Below, in pieces: positions 44,101 to 52,338 of a stretch of 64,000 nucleotides of DNA. Location: NCBI RefSeq assembly GCF_026802175.1, contig NZ_CP113797.1, positions 4,937,026 to 5,001,025 on the forward strand, in the 5' to 3' direction. The stretch comes from Thermocoleostomius sinensis A174. Its GTDB lineage: Bacteria; Cyanobacteriota; Cyanobacteriia; Elainellales; Elainellaceae. A program made the position numbers and the translations under genes. The notes below the pieces were generated by a model. That model worked only from the letters and a program-made list of their open reading frames with translations. It was not told the DNA's origin and did no database searches. Position 1 is the stretch's first letter. Each line of letters opens with the position of its first letter.

Positions 44101-44940
44101 CCGCATGGTGATCGCCCCTCCGTCCGTCGATCGAACGTTGACAATCGCTTGATTCTGTAACGTGACATTGCCCCGTGCTAGCCCATCTGGAAGCGTGAGG
44201 CTGCCGTCTGGATTCAGCCCGACTCGGCCCACGCCCGCCACCGCACCAATCTCCACTCGTCCACCCGGCGCATGGAGTCCTGCCCCTTGTCCTGTTCCAC
44301 CAAGGCTGACATTGCCACCCACCAACAGCAGAGATTCGCCATCAGGAACTCGCAGTCCCAACAGAGAATTCTCGGATTGATCGGAGGTGGTAGAATGACT
44401 GGCAATATCACCCGTCGAAAGCTGATTGAAGAACAATGCAGAGGGATTCACTGTAAGCAATGGCGAAGGAGTTTCGGGATTGCTGGCACTGAAGAACCCG
44501 CGATCGCCAAACTCGATCGCATCGGCCGTCGTGGCGGCAAACGAGCCGCCCACATCTAGGCGAGAATTTGGGCCGAATAAAATACCATTTGGATTGATCA
44601 AAAACAAATTTGCCGTACCGCGAACGCCTAACGTTCCCAGAATATTGGACGGATTACTACCCGTGACGCGACTGAGAATATTGTCGATACCATTTGGATT
44701 AAGGAAATAGACGCTCCCCCCTTCTGTAATGTTGAATTCTTGGAAACTGTGAAACAGATTAGCTGCACGTCGTGCGCCGCCATCGATATCAAAATTTGCA
44801 CCACCCCGATCGATGACTTGCGATCGTTCATTTCCTAGAGTGTCATCTGGGACAGGCTGCGCCGTCGCCTCCAGCCCAATTCCACCTATCAGCAAACTGC
44901 TAACCAAAACCCAATCCCACCTAAACCCTGATATACCCAT
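41188..44940 (-). CDS. Filamentous haemagglutinin N-terminal (two-partner secretion) exoprotein
   Basis: A 1250-residue surface protein with a signal peptide, then a TPS domain (about 30-170) carrying the NPNGI pair: SVYFLNPNGIDNILSRV and INPNGILFGPNS. The middle holds eight ~65-residue repeats, each starting LEVL-GA-L and containing GNAGNI and DRVRFQG, which should form a beta-helix. A C-terminal ~150 residues without repeat (Cys near 1195) ends RECRLNAPR. Such proteins are secreted by a TpsB porin and act in adhesion or contact. No TpsB gene is next to it here. Confidence 0.85.
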   Translation of the reverse strand: MGISGFRWDWVLVSSLLIGGIGLEATAQPVPDDTLGNERSQVIDRGGANFDIDGGARRAANLFHSFQEFNITEGGSVYFLNPNGIDNILSRVTGSNPSNILGTLGVRGTANLFLINPNGILFGPNSRLDVGGSFAATTADAIEFGDRGFFSASNPETPSPLLTVNPSALFFNQLSTGDIASHSTTSDQSENSLLGLRVPDGESLLLVGGNVSLGGTGQGAGLHAPGGRVEIGAVAGVGRVGLNPDGSLTLPDGLARGNVTLQNQAIVNVRSTDGGAITMRAGNIRVTGESELLAGVLRNRGTPTSQAGDITLDATSTIQVQNLSRVANELGMNAVGNTEQGGNLYITTPVLEVLDGSQLRTSTDGQGNAGNIFITASDRVRLQGTVSRQESGGVSSRVNRNGNGNGGNISVTAPILEVLEGADLNASTQGQGNAGNVFITASERVTLQGTVVGRERQAILRGGVFSRVAIGGRGQGGNIRVETPILEVLNGARLSANTIGRGNAGNVYITASDRVRFEGTSANFRETRGGAFSTIETPEGKPDRAEEQPNNFVRQGGNVEITTSVLEVFNGAQLQTSTDGHGNAGDLIIIATDRVLFEGRSGPFLSGARSLVEGNGVGQGGTIYVETPVLEVLGGARLNASTQGQGDAGNITIQARERVRFQGFSPNRAFSGALSRVDRRGVGQGGTIRIRTSILEVLDGARLTANTDGQGNAGDIIIRASDRVRFQGVIPNGEFGGALSRVEADGIGQGGDLRIHTSVLEVLDGAQLQTNTRGQGDAGRINIWAREQVRFMGRVGRFPSGAFSRVDRVNDEQSGIGQGGRIRIHAPILEVLNGGRLNVNTNGSGDAGRVIIRATDRVIVDGFSQDRFSSAIFTITQGNARGRGGIVEITAPLVRVANAAIINGETNSLWPGGNITIEADQIEILNGGQIITTTASQGRAGNIRLDADRIRLAGRSTEVVQQYEGRLLEDNGRSGLFASTRRGSTGTGGRITVNGTNLTLQNGARISAQSQGTGMAGNIRLNVSDQLQLTNSDILTIADQSSGGDIQVNAAGDTGLIILRGDSDITTNSRGNGGNITLRGSGIIAFDDSDILARSQDARGGNITLDAFFSQNNALNSEEPFDGNDRVDINAAGDIESGTITTPDTSIIQNSLAELPDTAIDTDTLLANSCVVRSETGGNTFSIIGTGGLPVRPGDRPLLPHSTAPVRSIPDEPSDQSWQPGDAIVEPQGVYRLEDGRMVLSRECRLNAPR
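42300..43910 (-). repeat. Eight internal ~190-bp repeats of the exoprotein gene
   Basis: The protein has eight copies of a ~65-residue unit with LEVL-GA-L, then ST-GQGNAG and ERVRFQG, and GALSRV--G-GQGG. The DNA copies are also related (GCATTGCC and CGATCG words recur every ~190 bp). A ninth, degenerate unit (LVRVANAAI) follows. Copy number could vary between strains. Confidence 0.7.
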
Positions 44941-45208
44941 CGTTTCATCACCTAGATCGTCGATGATGGCTTTACCTTATCGCGATGACGGATGCAGTGA
45001 TAGATGGAAAGGATACGAATTAGCAATTGTTCATTTTCTCGATTCAAACAATTCAGGTGTCAAATCTCAGGAACTCGATCGCGAGATGATACAGATACAC
45101 CTCGTTACCCAGTTTCCAACATTTGACACCTGAAGGTCGATGCAAGTTGGCTCTACAAATCGATCAGAAGATCACACAACGAATCCCCAGCAAAATCATC
45201 CGACACCT

Positions 45209-45934
45209 CTACTCAGCGGTGGCTGCCAAGCCGGTATCTGTGCTGCCACGAACGCGACGACGAGTGAGACTGTTAAACAGCATTTGCCCGATCGCCTTGA
45301 CCAAGTTGCCTTCTAGCTCTTGGAACATTTTCATGTTCAACCCAAACGCATCATTGGCTTCCTCAACAATCCGATCGGCGGTGGCGTCATCGATCGGCAT
45401 TTCGTCTAAATTTTGCCGATATTTTGCCTTAAATTGCTTTTCATCAGGAATGCTATCGAACTCATAGAAGGCAGTTCCCTCACCCTCCGATAAATTCATC
45501 GCCCGTTGAGCAATGTTCTTGAGGATTTGCCCGCCCGAAAGATCGCCAATATAGCGCGTATAGGAGTGTGCCACTAACAGTTCTGGAGCCGTTTCAGACA
45601 CCTCATGGATGCGCGCCACATATTCTTGACAAGCCGGGGAAGCAGAAATCTGCTCGCGCCAATTGCCGCCATAGTAATAATGCAAGTCTTGCTCTAAAGT
45701 TGCCTTGCGGTTGAGTTCTGGAAAGTAGATTTTTGAAATGACAGGATGCTGACGATGCCGCTCAATTTCCTCTTCCATCGCTGAGTAGACGAAATAGAAG
45801 TTGGCTGCCAGCTTTCGGTAAGAGGATTTTTCAACCACTCCTTTAAGGAAACATTTGATGAAACCCATATTCTCTGCGGCTGTATGAGCTTTTTTTGTGC
45901 CCTCTCGCAGCTTTGTTGCTAAATTGCTACTCAT
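45209..45934 (-). CDS. ho1: Heme oxygenase (biliverdin-producing, HO-1 type)
   Basis: It cleaves haem to biliverdin IXalpha with ferredoxin, the first step to phycocyanobilin for phycobilisomes and phytochromes. 241 residues; the proximal haem ligand His17 lies in KKAHTAAENMGF. The distal helix includes YTRYIGDLSGGQILKNIAQ with the conserved GDLSGG. The C-terminal end (TDTGLAATAE) is a short variable tail. Start ATG 45934. Confidence 0.95.
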   Translation of the reverse strand: MSSNLATKLREGTKKAHTAAENMGFIKCFLKGVVEKSSYRKLAANFYFVYSAMEEEIERHRQHPVISKIYFPELNRKATLEQDLHYYYGGNWREQISASPACQEYVARIHEVSETAPELLVAHSYTRYIGDLSGGQILKNIAQRAMNLSEGEGTAFYEFDSIPDEKQFKAKYRQNLDEMPIDDATADRIVEEANDAFGLNMKMFQELEGNLVKAIGQMLFNSLTRRRVRGSTDTGLAATAE

Positions 45935-46246
45935 GCTAAAGTTCCTACTTAACGTCCCAATGCGTGTTTCTTTATCTCGAGCCAGTCTTTGGTTATCGTG
46001 AAATGTAACAATCCTGAGGAAAATCCCTCGCTTTGTTCAATTCGATCGACCATTCAAGGCTGATAAACGCTGATAAACGGCGTCACAATGCACCTAATAA
46101 AAATGCACCTAAATTGTTACAGTAGACTGATTTGATGAGCGTTTGTGTTAAAAATTCTTACAGAGCTTGGCGTTTATAACGTTGATATAGCGGGCTTTCT
46201 GGTTTGAACCTAGCTAGATTAATGGAACTAGAGGACGTAAAGGATT

Positions 46247-47119
46247 GTGAAGCAACGAGCGTTGTTCTTAATTAATCCCCATTCTCGTCGAGGGCAATCC
46301 ACTCGGCACGCCGCCAAGCAAGCATTGGAACAGTTGGGGCTGGAACTTGTTGAAACAGACTTTGATACCCCAGAACAGTTTCCTGAAATCATCTGTCAGC
46401 ATCGTCATCAGGTGGATTTGGTGATTGTGGGAGGGGGAGACGGGTCAGTCAACGGCGCGATCGAAGGCTTGTTGGAAACGCAACTTCCAATGGGTGTGAT
46501 TCCCTTGGGCACCGCCAACAACCTAGCGCGGTGTTTAAAGCTGCCGATGACCATTTCAGAAGCCTGTCAGGTGATTGCAGCAGGTCAGTATAAAGCGATC
46601 GATCTGGGCTGGGTAAATGGCGAATATTTTCTGAATGTGGCAGGAATTGGCTTGAGTACCCAAATTAACCAAGCAGTAGCCGCCGAGTTTAAGCGGCGCT
46701 GGGGGGTGTTGGCCTATGCGGTAACGGCCTTTAAGCTGATGACCAAACAGCGTCGGTTTTCAGCAGAAATTCGCTGCAACGAGGAATCAATTTCGGTGCG
46801 AACCTATCAAATTACCGTTTGCAATGGTCGTCACTATGGCAGTGGATTAACGGTTGCAGCCGATGCAACCATTGACGATCGGCGTTTGGACTTGTGTAGC
46901 CTAGAAATTCAAAATTGGTGGCAAGCTCTGTTTCTGGTTCCAGCTTTAAGTCAGGGAAATTATGCGACCGGCCAAGGCATTCGGATTCTTCAAGGAGAAA
47001 CGATCGAAATTATCACCCCTGTGCCCCATCCAATTGATACAGATGGCGAAATTACGACTCAAACCCCCGCTACCTTTCGCGTCATTCCTCAAGCTATTTC
47101 GGTATTTGTACAATCGTGA
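46247..47119 (+). CDS. Diacylglycerol/lipid kinase family protein (YegS-like)
   Basis: A 290-residue cytoplasmic kinase of the diacylglycerol kinase catalytic family. The motif GGGDGSVNGAI lies at residues 62-72, followed by PLGTANNLAR (the ATP-binding glycine-rich region) and GIGLSTQINQAV. The C-terminus has LTVAADATIDDRRLDL, the conserved metal-binding Asp. The likely role is phosphorylating a lipid or phospholipid precursor. Start is GTG 46247. It stands alone, with a dispersed repeat 80 bp behind it. Confidence 0.85.
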   Translation: MKQRALFLINPHSRRGQSTRHAAKQALEQLGLELVETDFDTPEQFPEIICQHRHQVDLVIVGGGDGSVNGAIEGLLETQLPMGVIPLGTANNLARCLKLPMTISEACQVIAAGQYKAIDLGWVNGEYFLNVAGIGLSTQINQAVAAEFKRRWGVLAYAVTAFKLMTKQRRFSAEIRCNEESISVRTYQITVCNGRHYGSGLTVAADATIDDRRLDLCSLEIQNWWQALFLVPALSQGNYATGQGIRILQGETIEIITPVPHPIDTDGEITTQTPATFRVIPQAISVFVQS

Positions 47120-47200
47120 GGGATGAGATATTCTTATCTCCTTGCTCCTCAGATTGTCCGGTGAGTAACCTATCCTGTCTAGTTTCCCTACTCCCCGCTC

Positions 47201-47264
47201 GGGAGCAGGGTTTGGGGGACGAGGGCGGTTCAGGAGGCAAGATCATCAATTGCCAGGCTGATAA
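47201..47264 (+). repeat. Dispersed intergenic repeat, copy C
   Basis: It starts GGGAGCAGGGTTTGGGGGAC and continues GGCGGTTCAGGAGGCAAGAT, then GCCAGGCTGATAA. It matches copies A (12468) and B (22306). A short hairpin CTCCC...GGGAG precedes it. It lies in a gap of about 250 bp between the lipid kinase and the AMIN-domain gene. Confidence 0.7.
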
Positions 47265-47368
47265 CTAGGCTCTAATACAGGTTTTCTGAAATCACTCGCA
47301 AAACTGTCGCAAAACTGATGGGACGTGATATAACGATCGCTCAGTCCTCTCACGCTAGGGAAGAAGTG

Positions 47369-49381
47369 ATGCAAAACTCATCCTTAATCCGCAGATTTTG
47401 GCTCAACGCCGGATTGAGTCTTTCGGTTGCCAGTATGCCTTGGACTGCGACGATCGGGCTATTGGGCAACACGACGATTGCCATCCTCACTTCTCCCGCT
47501 TCTGCACAGGCAGCCATGCTCAGCCGTTGGGAGTTTGATCCGTCTACCCAAGCTCTGTCCGTTACGGTTCCCGGAGGCACAACGCCCCGCTATTTTTTAG
47601 CGGCTGAACCTGCCCGAATAGTGCTGGATCTTCCCAACACCGACCTAGGCACAGTACCGCTAGAGCAAACCTATGGAGGGCCAGTTCGCACGATTCGGGT
47701 AGCTCAGTTTGCACCGGGTGTGACGCGCATTGTGCTGGAATTGGCTCCTGGAACTGTGCTGGCTCCAGGACATGTAGATTTGCAGCAAGTAGATACTGGA
47801 ACAGGGCAGGGCGATCGCTGGGTACTGCGTCCGCTATTAGCAGGCGAGATGCCAGTGGCTCAATCTACCTCTACCGCTCCTGCAAGTCAGCCGATTGCGC
47901 CAGAAATAGCCACTGCTCCAAATCCAGATGAGGTAGAAACAAACGTAGATCCCTCCATAGCCACACCTGATCCGGATTCTATCTCCCACAACTTGCCGCC
48001 GTTAGAACCGGGCGCGCTGGAAATTCCGATCGATCCGCCTGCGGTGGTTACGGTTCCAGCCCCCGATGCAAGCGCACAACCTGAGTCGAATGAGCCAGAA
48101 ACCGAAGCGGCAGTCACTCCGATCGATCCACCGATCAATTCACAAATCAATTCACAATCAGTTGAGCCAGCCGCAATCGCTGATGCTCCAATCCCATCGC
48201 CTGAAGTGCCAGTCTTCCCTGACACCGATGAGGACTCTGACACTGATGACTTTGAAACGAATGATCACTCTGAAGCGAACCATGAAATAGACGGACAAGT
48301 CACAGAACCGAATGGCTCTAGCAATCGATCTGATGGCGATCGTTCTAATCTAGTCCGCTTGCCTGGACCCGATCCGGCGGCGGTTTCTGCAACCAATGCG
48401 CCCACTGCCGACTTTCCCTATCCTGCTGCTCCTGCTACCGAAGTGTCCACCCCAGCTTCACCTAATTTAGCCGCCCTACCCGATGCCGTGCCAACCAATC
48501 AGCAACCCGCCACTACTCCCACAGTCAGCGTTCCGCCGCTTGATGCTTCACCTGTCACGGAGTCGGACAGCACAGAGTTGCCTGACACAGAGTCACCTAA
48601 CACAGAGTCACCTAGCGATGATGTGCCCAATGAGCCGGCTCCAAGCCAGGCGATCGATGCTGCTCCGGCAACGGCTGACATCCCCGAAACGCAACCAACT
48701 CTAGCCACTCCCTCCACTTTTCCATCTCCTGCTACCGTGAATTCTGCTGTTCCACCTATTGCTCCATCAGCGGGTAGCACTATTGACTTTGGGCAGCCAC
48801 TGCCAAAATCCGCCTACCCTTCGCCGGATAATACTGTGCCGCAAATCACCCAACCCCCGACTCCCCACTCGATCGGCCATGCCAGCAGCAATTCAGTCTT
48901 GTTGCCATCGGGAACAGTATTAACGGTGCGCTATCCCGGTGCAGAGCCTTTAGACCTAGCAGACGGGACGGTGCGGCAAGAAGTACTGGTATTGACCGAG
49001 GCAGTTCATGATCAGAACGGCAATGTCGTGTTTCCAGAAGGAAGTTATGTCATCGGGCGCTTTGAAAGAATAGAGAACCAGAGCCAATTTATTGCTCAGG
49101 CTATTTCCCTGCAAGGACACCCAGTTCTAGTCAATGCTGAATCGGATGGACTGTCTAGCGGTGATGCGGCTACAAATCATCTGTTGCGCAATTCAGCCAT
49201 TGGGATAGCAACGGGTGTGGTACTGGGAATTACCGGCGTTGGGTTAATTCCAGCAATCGCCGCTGGAGCAGCAACAACGGCAGGCATTACTTTTCTACCG
49301 GGTTCTCAACCGTCTAGAGTGATTCAACCGGATCAAGTCTTAGAAATACGATTAACTCAAGACTTAATTTCTAGCAACTAG
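47369..49381 (+). CDS. AMIN-domain exported protein with Pro/Thr/Asp-rich linker and TrbI/VirB10-like C-terminus
   Basis: About 670 residues from ATG 47369 (a frame is open from 47318). The signal peptide core is WLNAGLSLSVASMPW and cleavage is near ASAQA. An AMIN domain (about 60-150; LSRWEFDPSTQALSVTVPGG, RIVLDLPNTDLG, VRTIRVAQFAPGVTRIVLEL) normally binds peptidoglycan or septal sites. Then comes a ~330-residue disordered linker rich in P, T, D and E. The last ~170 residues (VLLPSGTVLTVRYPG) have a VirB10/TrbI-like beta signature and a glycine-rich hydrophobic segment (IGIATGVVLGITGVG). Function unknown; it spans the envelope by inference. Confidence 0.75.
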   Translation: MQNSSLIRRFWLNAGLSLSVASMPWTATIGLLGNTTIAILTSPASAQAAMLSRWEFDPSTQALSVTVPGGTTPRYFLAAEPARIVLDLPNTDLGTVPLEQTYGGPVRTIRVAQFAPGVTRIVLELAPGTVLAPGHVDLQQVDTGTGQGDRWVLRPLLAGEMPVAQSTSTAPASQPIAPEIATAPNPDEVETNVDPSIATPDPDSISHNLPPLEPGALEIPIDPPAVVTVPAPDASAQPESNEPETEAAVTPIDPPINSQINSQSVEPAAIADAPIPSPEVPVFPDTDEDSDTDDFETNDHSEANHEIDGQVTEPNGSSNRSDGDRSNLVRLPGPDPAAVSATNAPTADFPYPAAPATEVSTPASPNLAALPDAVPTNQQPATTPTVSVPPLDASPVTESDSTELPDTESPNTESPSDDVPNEPAPSQAIDAAPATADIPETQPTLATPSTFPSPATVNSAVPPIAPSAGSTIDFGQPLPKSAYPSPDNTVPQITQPPTPHSIGHASSNSVLLPSGTVLTVRYPGAEPLDLADGTVRQEVLVLTEAVHDQNGNVVFPEGSYVIGRFERIENQSQFIAQAISLQGHPVLVNAESDGLSSGDAATNHLLRNSAIGIATGVVLGITGVGLIPAIAAGAATTAGITFLPGSQPSRVIQPDQVLEIRLTQDLISSN

Positions 49382-49566
49382 CCGAGGCCTGGACGAGAAA
49401 CTTCCCAGGGAACTTCCTAACGGCGGTCAAGGTCGTTTGAGGTAGGGTCTTGACTGCGCTAATAATGTGCTCAATCGAGTTCTGACCTACCTGGATAGAC
49501 TCGCCAGATGGGTTTGGCTGGATAGACTTGGCTGGATACATTGGACTAGCCAGCGAAGTTGTACCG

Positions 49567-50028
49567 CTAACTTTTGCCAAATTTACCTAACGCAACCGCC
49601 TGATCTTCCAAAATGGCTTTCACCGCTTCTGATGTGGCTAACGCCTTGACCCCAGCGGCAGTAATTTCAACAGGAATAGCGCCCAAGGCGTCTGGTCGTG
49701 TGGCTAATAGACATCCACCAAACCGTTGCAAAATGCGGCTGATGCTGTCTAACGATCGACCCGACGACTGTCGTATAGCTTGAATTCGGGCGCGACGTTC
49801 ACGATGGGATTGGCGACCGTGAGGCATAGAACTGGAATGGGACGCCGGATTGGAACGAGTGACACTCTTGAGTGAAGCGGAATCTGTAGATTGAGACGTA
49901 TCGAGTTGCGACGTATCTGATTGAAGCAGTACCATGACCCGCACCCGTTGCTGTGGCTCTAGGCGGTTCAATCGAGTGGCAAACTCAGGGCTGATTTTGG
50001 GTTGATTCAATCCATTTAGCTTATGCAT
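49567..50028 (-). CDS. Small protein with subtilase prodomain (I9)-like half
   Basis: 153 residues, no signal peptide. The C-terminal half (ALGAIPVEITAAGVKALATS, then EAVKAILEDQAV) resembles the subtilase propeptide pattern also seen in the peptidase 70 bp upstream (PIASVEVTRKTLEVLADQPN, then VVAVLPNQKI). The middle is Ser/Arg-rich and probably disordered. Inhibitor_I9-like proteins can act in trans as chaperone or inhibitor. That role is inferred from similarity and position. It is the second gene of a two-gene unit with the peptidase. Confidence 0.6.
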   Translation of the reverse strand: MHKLNGLNQPKISPEFATRLNRLEPQQRVRVMVLLQSDTSQLDTSQSTDSASLKSVTRSNPASHSSSMPHGRQSHRERRARIQAIRQSSGRSLDSISRILQRFGGCLLATRPDALGAIPVEITAAGVKALATSEAVKAILEDQAVALGKFGKS

Positions 50029-50100
50029 GATCTCATCTCAATCTCATCCCAAGTGAATCGTCTCAGTACCAAAGTCAACGGGTTTAAAACCCGATCGCCA

Positions 50101-51465
50101 TTAGCTTAAGGCATCAAGCGCCGCCGTCGGTTGAATGACCCCGTGTCCCCAGCGATTGCAAGGACGAAGATCAACGCCATCTGGGTGACTGGCTGTTTCC
50201 TTCAGTACCTTTATGATATCGGTTGCGGAGGCAGTTGGATAGGCCGACATTAACAAAGCAGCTACTCCTGCCACATGGGGTGTCGCCATCGACGTGCCAT
50301 CCATGAAGTTATAGTCAAAGGTTCCATTGGAAAGCTGTACTGGGGGAATGCAAGAGCAGATCTGAACGCCAGGAGCCACCACATCGGGCTTTGTCACCAG
50401 TGCACTGCCTTCTTTGCCAGGAAATACGAGGCTTGCTCCGCTGCTGAAGAAAGTTACATCCACATCCCCAGATTCTAGCTTTTCGACGGCTCCTACTGAA
50501 AAGGCATTGTAGGCGTTGCCAGGCGAACTGCTGTTACCGTGATTTTCGTTGCCGATCGCCACAACGGGCAAGACGCTGTACTGGTGCAGCAAAATGTCTA
50601 GTACCTCGGCAAACAATGGTTCATAGTAATTAAATCCTAGTGACATGTTAATGATGTCTGCCCCTTGTTCTACCGCCCAAGAAATACCCTCCATCAACGA
50701 TCGCAGCGTTGCATCGCCCATTAACACCCCTGCCACCAACAGATTGGCTTGAGGAGCAACCCCAATGGAAATGCCGTTAGCCGTTTGTCCGCCTGCGATC
50801 GTGCCACAGACATGCGTGCCATGCTGTCCACAATCAAATGGCAAATCGGTCGTAATTCGTCGTCCCAATGGGTCAATCACTACAAATTCTTTGACGCGAT
50901 CATTGAGGGCGGGATGTGCCGCATACACCCCTGTATCTAGCACCGCTACATTAATGTCATGCCCTTGGGTGGTTTCCCACAATCGAGGGATCTCTAGATA
51001 ATTCAGGCCCCAGGTCAGCCCGTTTTGCTGCTCTTGATCCATGAGCGTTGAGTATTCCACCCGATGGGGACGGATGAGATGAATTTTTTGGTTGGGCAAC
51101 ACCGCCACCACATTCGGCTGGTCTGCCAAAACTTCTAAGGTTTTGCGCGTTACTTCCACCGAGGCGATCGGCAGCGTTCCCGTTCCAATGGGGTCTGCTT
51201 TCAGGGGTTGGTCAACATAGCCCAAGTCACGGCTAGCTTCTCGATAGCCCCGAACAACGATTTGGGCAACATTTTTTTGTAAAATAGCAATCTCACGGAC
51301 TTCATCCAAGCGCTGTTCCAACTCTTGCAATCGATCGCGAGACACCATGCCTTCAATTAAAGGCGCTTGATAGATCACAATGGCGTCGCGTTTGCTGTCG
51401 TCGCCACTATCAGCAAGAAACGGTTCAAATGCGGGAGAAATTTTTGCTTCGTTACGCAATGTCAC
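50101..51465 (-). CDS. Subtilase-type serine peptidase (S8 family)
   Basis: A 454-residue S8 peptidase with the full catalytic triad: Asp177 in VAVLDTGVYA, His215 in CGQHGTHVCG, and Ser392 in MDGTSMATPHVAG. The oxyanion Asn306 is in AIGNENHG. Residues about 25-130 are an N-terminal prodomain with an I9-like end (VAVLPNQKI). No signal peptide or cell-wall anchor is visible, so the site of action is uncertain: cytoplasmic, or released by lysis or another export route. It precedes a small prodomain-like gene on the same strand. Confidence 0.92.
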   Translation of the reverse strand: MTLRNEAKISPAFEPFLADSGDDSKRDAIVIYQAPLIEGMVSRDRLQELEQRLDEVREIAILQKNVAQIVVRGYREASRDLGYVDQPLKADPIGTGTLPIASVEVTRKTLEVLADQPNVVAVLPNQKIHLIRPHRVEYSTLMDQEQQNGLTWGLNYLEIPRLWETTQGHDINVAVLDTGVYAAHPALNDRVKEFVVIDPLGRRITTDLPFDCGQHGTHVCGTIAGGQTANGISIGVAPQANLLVAGVLMGDATLRSLMEGISWAVEQGADIINMSLGFNYYEPLFAEVLDILLHQYSVLPVVAIGNENHGNSSSPGNAYNAFSVGAVEKLESGDVDVTFFSSGASLVFPGKEGSALVTKPDVVAPGVQICSCIPPVQLSNGTFDYNFMDGTSMATPHVAGVAALLMSAYPTASATDIIKVLKETASHPDGVDLRPCNRWGHGVIQPTAALDALS

Positions 51466-51633
51466 TTACCTCATATTCCGAGATCATTTTGGCATTCCAA
51501 CAAAGGGATTGGCAGCCTCTAGCTCAATACTGACGCTCGATCGAACCCGACAGCGGTATTCTTAGGGTACGTCTCCTCTCCTAGGGGAGTTCTCGGCTAT
51601 TGACTTGTTTGTGTTGACTTGCTTGTAAATCCA

Positions 51634-52269
51634 ATGGCAACTGGTTCCTGGCTGTCTTCTGTGCAATCGCAACGTGCAATCGCTGTCATTCGTGCCCCTA
51701 ACGTGGAATTGGGCTTGCAGATGGCCAGGGCTGTAGTGCAGGGCGGCATGAAGCTGATTGAAATTGCCTGGAATAGTCACCAGCCCGCCGCACTGGTTCA
51801 CCAACTGCGCCAAGAACAGCCCTCTTGTTTAATTGGGGCTGGTACAATCCTCAATTTAGACCAGTGTTGGGAAGCGATCGCCGCTGGCTCCCAGTTTTTC
51901 TTCACACCCTACGTCAATTTGGAAATGATTCAAACCGCCGTTGAGCAGCAAGTTCCCGTGATTCCAGGCGCATTGTCACCCACTGAAATTGTCACTGCCT
52001 GGCAAGCCGGAGCCGTAGCAGTGAAAGTGTTTCCCATTCAAGCCGTTGGCGGAGTCGCCTACATTCGCCATCTGCAAGGGCCCTTGGGACACATTCCCCT
52101 GATTCCCACAGGAGGAGTGACGATCGAAAATGCTCCAGAGTTTCTCGCTGCCGGAGCGCTTGCCGTGGGTTTGTCTAGTCAATTGTTTCCTGCCGAAGCA
52201 CTGAAGCGCAGTGATTGGGAGGAAGTGACGCAACGGGCCCGCCAGTTGCTGCGATCGGTTGGAAGGTAG
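51634..52269 (+). CDS. eda: KDPG/KHG aldolase family protein (Eda-like)
   Basis: 211 residues from ATG 51634 (the frame is open to TTG 51619). The TIM-barrel aldolase has the Schiff-base Lys131 in VAVKVFPIQ, a Glu in KLIEIAWNSHQ (catalytic Glu, about 43), and GAGTIL / PGALSPTEI. KDPG aldolase splits 2-keto-3-deoxy-6-phosphogluconate in the Entner-Doudoroff pathway. The usual EVTLRT is replaced by EIAWNS, so the substrate might differ in this subgroup. The phosphate-binding end PTGGVTIENAPEFL is conserved. No edd-like gene is in view. Confidence 0.85.
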   Translation: MATGSWLSSVQSQRAIAVIRAPNVELGLQMARAVVQGGMKLIEIAWNSHQPAALVHQLRQEQPSCLIGAGTILNLDQCWEAIAAGSQFFFTPYVNLEMIQTAVEQQVPVIPGALSPTEIVTAWQAGAVAVKVFPIQAVGGVAYIRHLQGPLGHIPLIPTGGVTIENAPEFLAAGALAVGLSSQLFPAEALKRSDWEEVTQRARQLLRSVGR

Positions 52270-52338
52270 AAGATCGGGGAAGAACTGAAAGCTGATTCAA
52301 TGGCTTCCGATCTCATCATCCATCCTTCATCTTTTCTC

